Assembly (NCBI GenBank): GCA_037954665.1
Contig: JBBMOL010000018.1
Span: 2,852,001-2,916,000, forward strand
Origin: Laguncularia racemosa
Taxonomy: Eukaryota; Streptophyta; Magnoliopsida; Myrtales; Combretaceae
DNA length: 64,000 nt
Direction of reading: 5' to 3'
The position numbers and the translations under genes are program-made. Positions 46,974 to 56,740 of the stretch are shown here, one piece after another. The first letter of the stretch is position 1. The number at the start of each line of letters is the position of its first letter. The notes under the pieces are model-generated. The model was given only the letters and a program-made list of their open reading frames with translations. It did no database searches and had not been told where the DNA came from.

Positions 46974-47710
46974 TTCGGCTTCTTGAATCAAGTAATCTCT
47001 ATCTTTATTTATTTGCTTGCTGTTCAATTCCATATTTTTTATTCATACCCTAAATTCGTATAAAATTTTTTTTGATTTGGTCATAAGAACAATTGGGGAT
47101 CGACAACAAACAAGTCTATCTTAGTCATTGGAAATCAATTGTGATTCAATTCTTATTCCTTCTTTGAAGAATATGTGTATAAAAAAATTTCACAATTCGG
47201 TTATGGAAGAAATCCAATTGCCGAAATCATAAAAGAAATTATTTTTTTTTTGGCAAGTTACAATTCAATTGCCATAATACACTTTCCGATTCCAACCGCA
47301 ACACATATCTTGTCTTTCTAACTTGTGCATCCGAATTACATTCCATACGTCTTGTTATATTCAATGCAAATTGTGTGTCCTTTAAATTGCATGATAGGGG
47401 ATTGTTTTGATTTGTTTCCGAAATTAATAGTAAGAGCTTATTCATATCCATTGGAGCTTACACTTATTCTCAATTGTACTGTGACTAAAACCGAAAGTGG
47501 TCATTAGGTGTTGACTTAGTGATTGTGTTGAGGAGTTTTCCAATCCGAGTTCTTAGCAAAGAATTGTAAGAACGGGTTGTGAGGAAATTATTGTTAAGAG
47601 AGAAACACGAGTGGATTGTGAGAGTATTAATACTTGAGAGCAATACATGAGTGAATTATGAGGAGCATATTTTACGTGTGTTAATTAAATGATCGTCTAA
47701 TTGTAGAAAT
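46974..47710 (+). other. G5 untranslated leader
   Basis: AT-rich, no plausible ORF before the gag start at 47711. Confidence 0.6.
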
Positions 47711-48890
47711 ATGTCGGGATAAAACATAACTGGAGGTGAGAATGGAGGAGGTGAGAATAGGGTGATGTTTAAGGCATTGATGGGAGAGATGAAAAGAATC
47801 TTGACTGGTGAGCTTGAACAAATCCATGAAAGAATGGATAAGATGGAGAGGAGTAGAGAGAACTATTTAGCAATACTACTGTCAAGTGAGGTGTAGGTAG
47901 ACTGATGAGGGGAGGAGTTAAGATAAAAGAAGGTGAGGATTCTGACTTTGGTGAATATCTTAACATGAGGGAGAGAGGGAACACCTAAAGGTGGGACAGT
48001 AATATGGGAAGTATTAAGATGAAAATACATTTGTTTTAGTGGAAGAATGATTCAGAGTTATACTTGGAGTTGGAGAGGAAGATGGATCATGTCTTTGAAT
48101 GCCATAACTATACTAAAGAGAAGAAGATCAAATTGGCTGCAGTTGAGTTCACATATTATGCTAGTGTATGGTGGGATCAGTTATTGTGTAATAGGCATAG
48201 ATATGGAGAGCGACCTGTTAGTGCTTGGGAAGAGATGAAAACCATAATGTAGAAACGGTTTATCCCTAGTCACTACCATAGGGATTTACTTAAGAACTTC
48301 CAGGGATTGACATAATAGTCCAAGAGTGTAGAGGACTACTATAAAGAGATGGAAATAGCCATGATTAGGGCTAGAGTGGAGGAGGAGGATGAGGCAACTA
48401 TGGCTAGATTCATTAATGGTCTAAACTAGGAAATTGCTGATGTAGTAGACTTACACCATTATTTAGACATGGAAGAATTGTTGCATAGGGCAATCAAAGT
48501 GGAGTGCTAATTGAAATATAGGAGTAATCAAAGGTTTGAGACGACTTCCAACTCTTCATGGAAGTCTAATTGGAAGAAGAACTCCATGGATTCAAAGTCT
48601 AAAGAAGATATGAAGGCTAAGAGTCCATTTGCTGCATTTAAGGGAAAAATTGACACTAAACCCTCTTTCGAAACTCAAGATATCAAATTATTTAGATGTT
48701 AGGGATTTGGACACATTACATCTCAATTTCCAAATCAAAGAGATATGATCATCTATGAAAATAGGGATGTAGAGAGCGTCAGCTTTAAGGAGGATGATGT
48801 GTCACCATCACAAGAGTATGATGATGTTGACTTTGAGGGACTCGTGAGTGGGGAGTTATATGTCATTAAGCGAGTACTTAATGTACAACC
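47711..48890 (+). pseudogene. G5 gag, decayed
   Basis: ATGTCGGGATAA: the start codon is followed by a stop at codon 4. A coiled-coil-like MFKALMGEMKRILTGELEQI and HERMDKMERSRENYL follow, then the capsid domain in the frame beginning MELERKMDHVFECHNYTKEK (48064): AAVEFTYYASVWWDQL, RFIPSHYHRDLL, YYKEMEIAMIRARVEEEDEA and ARFINGL. The zinc knuckle near 48690-48740 is CXX-stop-GFGHITSQF, so the second and fourth Cys ligands are lost. Gag would coat the RNA. The main frame is otherwise well preserved, and most stops replace Gln or Trp. Confidence 0.85.
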
Positions 48891-50139
48891 CTAGGAAGAT
48901 GGTGAGGGGATTCAATGTGAGCATATATTTCATATACGGTGTCATGTGCAAAATAAGGTGTGTAGTTTGATAATCGATAGTGGTAGCTGCACTAATGTTG
49001 CTAGCACTCTACTGGTAGATAAGATGTAGTTGAAAGCTGTGAAACATCTAAGGTCATATCGGCTACACTGGTTGAATAAATGTGGGGAAGTAAAGGTGAA
49101 CCGGCAGGTTCTTATAGCCTTTTCCATAGGGAGCTATAAAGACAAAGTAATGTGTGATGTGGTTCCTATACAGGCTAGTCATCTATTAGTAGGGCGACCA
49201 TGGCAATTTGATAGGAAAGTGACATATGATGAGTACAAGAACCAATATTCTTTTGTGTTAAACAAAAGAAAAGTGGTTCTCACGCTACAAAAACCGTGGG
49301 AAGCTTGTGAGGATCAAGTGAGAATTGCAAAGGAATTTCGAGAGAAACACTTGAGTGTATGAGAGAAGAGTGAAAAGAAAGACAAAAGTGAGAAATAAAC
49401 ACCAGTGAGTAAGGAGGGAAAGGACATTAATACATCGAGAGTAGAGAGCATGGCGAGAAAGAGTGAGGTTAAGAGTGCATTGCTAACCAAGCAACAATTA
49501 CTTGTACTTATATACAAGGATTTATATTTTACTAATACTGATCTTAATCCTATTTTGCTGAGTATAGTTGTGTCTTTATTGTAGGAATATAAAGATTTGT
49601 TTCTTGAAGAGGTGCCGCAAGGCTTACCCCCACTATGAGGGATTGAGCACCAATTTGATTTCATGCCAGGCGCATCTATTCCTAACCAACCAGCCTATAG
49701 AACTAATCCTGAGGAAGCCAAGGAAATTCAAAGGCAAGTTGATGGATTGATGGAGAAAGGGTTTGTTCGAGAAAGTCTCAGCCCATATTCAGTTCCTGTT
49801 ATCTTAGTCCCCAAGAAGGATAGAACGTGGCACATGTGCATAGACTGTAGGGCAATCAATAAAATCACAGTTAATTACAAACATCCTATCCCTAGGCTAG
49901 ATGACATGCTTGATAAATTGCATAGTGCATGTTTATTTTCTAAAATTGACCTAAAGAATTGCTACTATCAAATTTGTATGAAAGAAGAGGATGAGTAGGA
50001 AACTGCATTTAAAACTAAGTATGGATTATATGAATAGATGGTAATACATTTTGGGTTAACAAATGCACCTAGCACTTTCATGAGATTGATGAATCATGTT
50101 CTGTGACATTTCATTGGAAAATTTGTTGTCATCTATTTT
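48891..50139 (+). pseudogene. G5 protease and first part of RT
   Basis: Protease with SLIIDSGSCTNVASTLLVDK (active-site DSG, 48960-49020), YRLHWLNKCGEVKVNRQVL, DVVPIQASHLLVGRPWQFDR and the YSFVLNKRKVVL end. A Lys/Glu/Ser linker and LLVLIYKDLYFTNTDLNP lead to RT: PGASIPNQPAYRTNPEEAKE (49665), VPVILVPKKDRTWHMCIDCR, INKITVNYKHPIPRLDDML, FSKIDLKNCYYQICMKE and FGLTNAPSTFMRLMNHV. It ends in FVVIYF at 50139, where the solo T LTR interrupts the catalytic YFDD. Nearly the whole segment is in one frame. Confidence 0.9.
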
Positions 50140-51162
50140 TTATGGGAATCTTCCCGGTGATCTTGATGGATAAGGAACTTGATTTGGGTGATGATCCAAA
50201 TCACTCATATGCATACATGTTTTTCTTTATCTAATAAACATTTGAATGATAATCTAGCAAGTACAACGATCTTTCTTCACAGGATGCCAAATGAACTTCA
50301 CTGTTGGTTAATTAGGTACATCATCAGATTCTCATCCAATAAGCCGCTGTGATTAACATTGACTCAATGAATCGACTCTTTGAAGATTATTAATTTTTGT
50401 ACTTGTAATTATTTCTTTGGACATTCATTTTGTTATTTTTTGGGACATTTTTATTTGGTTGTAATTAGTATTTTTAGGACCGACTACCTTATAGTGACAT
50501 AGTTTTAATTTTGTGGACATTTTAACCTTAAAAGGAGCAAATATAAATACTTGCTTAAGTGGGGTTTTGAGGGGGAAGAGACTTGAAAATTTGCAGTAAA
50601 CATTTTTTGTGAGAGATTAGGGTTTCCTAAGATTTCATAGGACTCTTATCAATTTCAATCCAATTGGAATTGTGGCGAGTTACAACCTAGTGAATTGTGA
50701 GTTATATCAATTCCTTAAGTTGATTTCCTTTTCATCACTAGTATGTAATATCTAGAATTGATTAGGTTAGTTCTTATTGATCTAATTTTAGCATCACTTG
50801 TGATGCAAAATCCTTTCATGTAATGTTATCTAATTAATTGGTTTTATCTCTTGATGTTGCCTTCAATTTTATCTTATATTGTTTCACGTGGAATTCCATT
50901 ATGTTGAGGAGGAGTCCACGATTTATGTGTTAGTGTTATTGATTGGGATTTTATTGGAAATTGAACTGAGTTCTTGATTCATTTGAGCAATAGCATCATT
51001 GTGGTTTTAATCTTCATTAGTTTTCATAAATCAGATCATCTTCAAATTTTAAGGGTCACGCCAATTTGTTCCAATTTGAGCAGATTTTGATCTTGTGTTT
51101 TTGGAGTTATTCAATTGGTTTATTTGCATATGCTTAAAGCTCAATTTAAGCACATCAATTTT
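50135..51162 (+). other. Target-site duplication ATTTT around the solo T LTR
   Basis: 50135-50139 and 51158-51162 both read ATTTT. RT coding continues directly with GATGATATT (DDI) after the right copy. Confidence 0.92.
50140..51157 (+). mobile_element. Solo LTR of the T family inside G5 RT
   Basis: 1,018 bp. Starts TTATGGGAATC (TG decayed to TT) and ends TTTAAGCACATCA. It shares with the other T LTRs AATCGACTCTTTGAAGA-type, GGGACATTTTTATTTGGTTG and GCAAATATAAATACTTGC (50536-50553) words. A solo LTR arises when the two LTRs of a full copy recombine. With its TSD it adds 1,023 bases, a multiple of three. Confidence 0.92.
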
Positions 51163-52200
51163 GATGATATTTTAATTTATAGCAGAACATTAAATGATCA
51201 CGTACAACATCTATAGAGTGTGTTTAAGAATAATGATATTTTACAGACAGTTCGTGAGGGATTTCAGCTCCATTGCTGCTCCATTGAATGATCTTATCAA
51301 GAAGAATGCCAAATTCAGATAGATGGAAATACATGAGCAATCATTCCAAACTCTAAAAGGTAAGTTAACTAACACACCTTTGTTAGTATTATCTAATCTT
51401 GAGAAAGTTTTTGAGATTGAATGTGATGCTTCCGGGAAGGGTATTGATGGTGTGTTAATGCAGGATTCCAAACCAATAGCCTACTTCAGTGAAAAACTTA
51501 ATAGTACTACTTTAAATTATCTTGTGTATGACAAGTAGTTATATGCCCTAGTGAGGACATTGTAAATATGGCAACATTATTTATGGCCTAAGGAGTTCAT
51601 CATTCATTCTGATCATAAGAGTTTGAAATACTTAAAAATGCAGGGGAAGTTGAATAAGAGGCATGTCAAATGGTTAGAGTTCATTAAGACCTTTCCATAC
51701 GTCATCAAATATAAGTAGGGTAAGGAAAATATAGTAGTTGATGCCCTATTTAGAAGGTATTCTCTGTTAACTTCTTTCCATACTAAATTGCTTGGTTTTG
51801 AATGTATGAAAGACTTATATGAACATGATACTAACTTTAGTCAAATTTGGGTTGTTTGTTCTAAAAGTGGGTATGTGGACTTTTATAGGCATGAGGGATA
51901 TTTATTTAAGAATGATAGATTATGTGAGTATCTACCATTGCCTATGCCTAGTCAGCCTTAGATTGACATATCTATGGATTTCATATTAAGCTTACCTCGA
52001 TCTCATAGTGGTAAAGATAACATATTTATTGTTGTCGATAGTTTTAGTAAAATGGCTCATTTAATTGCCTGTTCTAAAACTAATGATGCACGACATATTG
52101 CTGTTTGTTCTTTACAGAGATTGTACGATTGCATGGTTTTCCTAACTCTATTATAAGCGATAGAGATGTGAAATTTTTTAGCCACTTTTGGCATACTCTT

Positions 52201-52297
52201 TAGAATAGGTTAGGCACAAAGTTATTGTTTTCTATAGTAGCAAATCTTTAGAATAGGTTAGGCACAAAGTTATTGTTTTCTACGGTAGCAAATCCTC
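52201..52297 (+). repeat. 48-bp tandem duplication in the G5 integrase
   Basis: AGAATAGGTTAGGCACAAAG...GTAGCAAATC occurs at 52202-52249 and again at 52250-52297, with only a couple of base differences. It repeats the codons of the conserved LGTKLLFST region. Confidence 0.9.
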
Positions 52298-52867
52298 AAA
52301 CTGATGGACAAACAGAAGTGGTCAACAAGAAACTTTCCACATTATTGCGTATTGTGCTTAATAAAAATTTAAAACAATGGGAAACATGTTCACCTCATGT
52401 AGAATTTGCATACAATAGGACAACACATTCCATTACATCATATTCTCCATTTGAGGATGTGTATGGTTTTAATCCCTTGACACCATTAGATATATTGTCT
52501 TTACCTACTAATGAGTTTATTGATCTTAATGGAACAAAAAAGGTAGATTTTGTTAGGAACTTACATACTAAGTTCGAGCTAACATTGAGAAGAAAAACAA
52601 ACACTATGCTCGTTATACCAACAAGGGACATATCAAAACTGTGTTCCATCTAGGGGATTAGGTTTAGGTATACTTGAAGAAGGAACGATTTGCCAAACAG
52701 CAAAAGTCCAAATTGCATCCAAGAGGCGATGGACCTTTCTAAGTCGTAGAGTGTATAAATGACAATGCTTACAAGATAGACTTACCAAGCCACTATAGTA
52801 ATGTGAGCATCACCTTTAATGTTTCTAATCTTAATCCTTATGATGCAAGTGATTCAAGGATGAATCT

Positions 52868-52885
52868 TTTCGAGGAAGGAGGGAA
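52868..52885 (+). other. G5 polypurine tract
   Basis: TTTTCGAGGAAGGAGGGAA directly before TGATAAG of the right LTR. It also encodes part of the pol tail FEEGGN. Confidence 0.85.
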
Positions 52886-53584
52886 TGATAAGAATCAACT
52901 AGCATCTAAGAGGACAGAACCAAAATCTTAAGATCCATGACAAGGAATTAAAGGCCCCATGACCCAAGCTAGAGTTAAAAGGATGAAGGAAGCCTTACAA
53001 AGACTAGTCATGGACTTACAAGCTAAGGAATCAACTTACATGAAAAGAGAACCGACACTTATCAATGTGATTTACGTTTCCATGGAGGGATGCAAGGAAT
53101 TAAAGTCTTAGAATAGATATGTCATTTATTAACCCAAAGAGGGAAAGCGGACTTTTAGTTTTTGTTTGTTATGTTCAATTATTTGTCTTGGTTTGTAATT
53201 TAACATAATTAGTTAAGTGTTTTAGTCCATAAGATGATAAGGATGCAAGCTAAGATTAGATACCTTAGGTTTTGTATTCTCTTGTTAAGTGACACCCTAT
53301 ATAACAATAAGGGTCGACATAAGAGGGACAATTATTGAATATTGAAAAAAATCAAACACTTCTTTTCGTGGAAAAGAAGCCCTCCCTTATTCTTTGCAAA
53401 AGAACCTCCTTTAAAATTCTTCAACTAAATTGATTGGGGAAATTCTTAATTGATAACTTAAGTTTCAATCAACATGTATGATTAGGGTCTAATTCCATAC
53501 TACTTATTTGAGACGATCTTTGGGGATTTGATTTAATTATGTTCGTCGGGTTCTAGGTTTAATATACCTAATGTTCACGCATCA
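52886..53584 (+). repeat. G5 right LTR; 5' part encodes the pol C-terminus
   Basis: The pol frame reads on through the LTR start with NDKNQLASKRTEPKS and GPMTQARVKRMKEALQRL before stopping near 53040. The T-family LTRs encode the related GPITRARAKG at the same place. Confidence 0.9.
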
Positions 53585-53689
53585 CTTCTCTTCTTTGTTG
53601 ACATCTCCACCTACAGGGTTTCCCGTCTTTCCTACTAATTTTCATCATCACTCACGCTTCTATTACCATACATATACTAACCATTCCCA

Positions 53690-54775
53690 CAAACCATGTA
53701 CACACACTAACACACTCCTATCCATACACATACACACTCCGCATACACCACGCACGCACCTATACATACATACACGCAATCATACTATACAACTAGTTAC
53801 ACGCATACACAACTGCACTTTGCAATCCTCTTTTCTCCTCAAGTCCACATGCATACACACACACACCATTAGTGCATACATACACACATACTTTGCACAT
53901 GTCTCACACGACTAACACATACATACACACATACTCCGCACATACCTCACACCACTGATACGCATATACACATACTCCACGCACACTACACACACCTTCC
54001 ATACACATATACACATACTCGCATACACTACACACACCTTCCATACCCACACACACATATCCACATACCATCTCATACACATACACATATACCTACACAC
54101 ACGACACACTTTCAATACACATATACACATACTCATACACACCACATACCTTCTATACTTATTCACACATACACGCACACACCATATACCTTCCATACAC
54201 ATGCACACATACTCGCATACACTACACACCTTCCATACACACACACACACGTACCCCACCATCCATACACATACACACATACCCGCACACACCATACACT
54301 ATCCATTTGCATATACACATACTCGCACACACCACACACCACCTCATACGCATACATACATTCATGTACTCACTACATGCCATCTCATACACATACACAC
54401 ATACCCGATACACACCACACACCATCTATACACATACACACATACCCACACACACCCACACACACCACACAGCACCTCATACGCATACACACATTCCCAC
54501 ACACACCTTCCCTATACATACACACATACCCGAACACACCACCTTATACGCATACACACATTCCTATACCCACGACACACCATGTCATACACATACATAC
54601 ATGCCCACACACACCACACACCATCCATATACATACACATATACCCGCACATACCACACACCACCTCATACGCATACACACATTCCTATACACACCACAC
54701 ACACCTTCCATACCCCCACACACTATACACCTTCCATACACATACACACATAACCACACACACCACACACCTCGA
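53690..54775. repeat. CA/TA-rich degenerate minisatellite of X
   Basis: Recurrent CATACACATACACACAT, CACACCACACACC and CCTTCCATACAC words. A 267-codon His/Thr ORF here (54201-55004) is a composition artefact. Parallel to 1-650. Confidence 0.88.
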
Positions 54776-55129
54776 CTCCTTCTCCCCTTTCCCCTTTTTC
54801 TTTCCTCCTCCAGACACTGTTGCTCCCATCGTGGTGGCTGTTGCTGTTGTCGCTACGATCGTAGTTGTTGTTGTAGCCATTGTCCCCCTCCCTCGCACAC
54901 CCATGCACCCACACATCAAACACCATACCTACACATATGCATCTCCACTCTTTTCCTTCGGCTGGATGTTGCGTCGTCGTTGCTGCTCTACCATTAGCTT
55001 CTAGTTTTAGAGTTGAATCAATCTACCTAAGTCCCACTTTGAACCTAAGGAACTCATCAGTTGAAGGTAGACTGCATGTTTTACAGCTTATTGCATCAAG
55101 CATCCAAGAGACAAATAGATCTGGAGTGT

Positions 55130-55450
55130 AAGAGAGAGAGAAAGAAAGAGAGGGTTCTTTTATGTGGAAGACGAGAGGAAGGGAAGAAAATGGGGAAAGA
55201 AAAGCCAGGAGAAGGAGAAGAAAAAGAGAAAGAAAAGGAAGGAGGGAGAGGTAGGGGATGGGGATAGCTAAGTATGGGATGGCGACATGATGGATCGGCC
55301 CCTGCTACTACCTGCTGGTACTGCCATCGGAGAAGAAGACTAGGTAGACACACCATTTGAAAGCTACAGAAGAAGATGTGACTTGGAAGGAGAAGAAGAA
55401 GAAGAGAAGAAGAAGAAAGAAGAAGGAAAAGAAAGAGAAAAGGAAAGCAA
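55130..55450. repeat. Purine-rich (GA/GAA) tracts within X
   Basis: GAGAGAGAGAAAGAAAGAGAGG near 55130 and GAAGAAGAAGAAGAGAAG near 55390-55440. This insert is absent from the first X copy. Confidence 0.8.
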
Positions 55451-56222
55451 GGTGGATGGGATGGAGACGGGACGGCTCCGACCTACTGTGCTGCAGTTGC
55501 AGCTGCTGACTGACGCGATAGACAAACGAATGGGACGTGGAGCAGATTTTGAAAATTTTGATTTTTTAAACACAGTTATATATATTATATTATATTTTAT
55601 ATTATAATATATTTATTTTAATATTATTCTCGTATGCGAAAATATCTTTAAATTTTAAATTTTTAGCATTTTATTATGAAAGCTTATGTCTAAGTAAATT
55701 TGATTATTCCGAACATAAATATTTACTCGAAATTTCTATTTAAAATTTCTAGATTTACAATTTTAATTAATTTCATTATTTAATCTAATATTATTTAAAA
55801 TTTATGTTTCAAATAATTTATTCTTTTAATTTAATATACCCGAACTAAAGTTAGGATTTACAATTTTTTTTTATTTATCCATTTATATACCTATATACAA
55901 ATATTTTTCAATTACATTGCTTCCTAAATTTATTTGGTAATATATTTCATAAAATTCAATTTGTTACGTTCGTTATCTTCTTTTCTTTGCAATGGTTATT
56001 CTTTCCGATTGTTCTATTTAAAAAAAAAACTTATTATTATCGCAAATTATTAAAATAACAATCATGCGTCATGATATTTAAATTTTCGTCGTAAATGTCT
56101 TAAAGTTTTTAGTGTTGCAAAACTGGCATTCTCGCTATTCCGACCTAAAAGTATTTATTATTCTATTTATTTTTTTTAGTTTTTGTTTAGTTTTTTCGAA
56201 ATTTTCAGGACATCACACAAAC

Positions 56223-56740
56223 TACAAGACAAAATCCTTTAGAAGTTGTGCATGGTGTCAATGTTATTTTTCCATTAGATTGGCCGACTAGGTTCCACCT
56301 CCAATCAATCATTCCTTTAGAGGAGATGTTGAAGAAAGACTGAGGAAAAATAAGATATCACGTGAATAATTCTACAAGAACAGTAACTACTAAAATGAGA
56401 ATTATAGGAAACAAATGGATAAATTTTAGAGCCTACAACATTTAAGGAACGAGATCTAACATAGATTCAACTTAAGAAAAGGAAGGTTTCCTCCTAGACT
56501 TTCTAGGCTAAAGCCTAGAGTTGATGATTTCTTTTGGGTTTTGAAGAAGGTCAAAGAAAATGTTTGTAAGGTTGAGCTTCTTTATGACTATGGAATGTTA
56601 TTGCCACATTTAATATTGCTGGTCTCTCTCAACTTATAAATGATGATAAGTTCAACTTAACGACAACTTTTTCTCCACCTAGAAATGATGTGGGATCATT
56701 TAATGGTAAATAATCATGCAAAGTTCTTCGCTAGATTTTT
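56223..56740 (+). pseudogene. G4 integrase C-terminal part (right part)
   Basis: Immediately after the X insertion the plus strand reads TRQNPLEVVHGVNVIFPLDW, the conserved motif that follows the FAYNHS motif seen at 43510. Further on KKRKVSS and PRVDDF-like residues, then NVIATFNIAGLSQLINDDKF (56600-56660) and NDVGSFNGK match the pol C-terminus of this gypsy group (ATFNVADLSPY type). Stops and frame changes are frequent. The 3' LTR of G4 was not identified beyond it. Confidence 0.7.

Larger units (their letters stand above)
51163..52885 (+). pseudogene. G5 rest of RT, RNase H and integrase, with deletions
   Basis: DDILIYSRTLNDHVQHL resumes RT; then a deletion removes the KCxF...VxFLG segment and rejoins near FYRQFVRDFSSIAAP (51243-51285) in another frame. 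RNase H: LLVLSNLEKVFEIECDASGK (51380-51440), KPIAYFSEKLNSTTLNYLVY, FIIHSDHKSLKYLKMQGKLN and GKENIVVDALFRR. Integrase: LFKNDRLC passes directly to PMPSQP and IDISMDFILSLPRSHSGKDN (51965-52020), so the whole His-His-Cys-Cys zinc domain is absent. The core continues through a 48-bp duplication, PQTDGQTEVVNKKLSTLLR and VEFAYNRTTHSITSYSPFE. The end, FNVSNLNPYDASDSRMNLFE, precedes the LTR. A Trp stop (TAG at 51959) sits just before IDISMD. Confidence 0.88.
46257..53584 (+). mobile_element. G5: Ty3/gypsy element with both LTRs and perfect TSD
   Basis: LTRs 46257-46959 and 52886-53584 (703 and 699 bp), primer-binding site, gag, protease, RT, RNase H, integrase, polypurine tract, and TSD CTTCT at 46252-46256 and 53585-53589. 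It is inserted in X and carries a solo T LTR in RT. The gag-pol fragments up to the insertion are all in one frame with stop codons only. Downstream there are internal deletions in RT and integrase. Confidence 0.93.
43539..56217 (+). mobile_element. X: about 5.3 kb solo-LTR-like element interrupted by G5
   Basis: Starts TGTCACGCCCCAAAAGGGGA and ends GGACATCACA, both with LTR-type TG...CA termini. Removing G5 (46257-53584) and one TSD leaves 43539-46256 plus 53590-56217, 5,346 bp. It is inserted inside the G4 integrase. No gag or pol was seen, so it is either a solo LTR of a long-LTR gypsy lineage or a large non-autonomous element. The right half is present again at 1-1765. Confidence 0.6.
43534..56222 (+). 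other. Aged target-site duplication around X (GAAAT / CAAAC)
   Basis: 43534-43538 GAAAT and 56218-56222 CAAAC differ at both ends. A C-to-T change explains one difference. Integrase coding runs in phase from one side to the other when one copy is removed, which supports the boundary more strongly than the bases do. Confidence 0.6.

Noticed and set aside
49314..49664. 116-codon minus-strand ORF
   Set aside because: It is antisense to the G5 protease-RT linker, which is clearly coding on the plus strand.
54201..55004. 267-codon plus-strand ORF, the longest in the window
   Set aside because: It is a His/Thr/Tyr string produced by the CA-rich minisatellite; all three frames of the same strand are similarly open.
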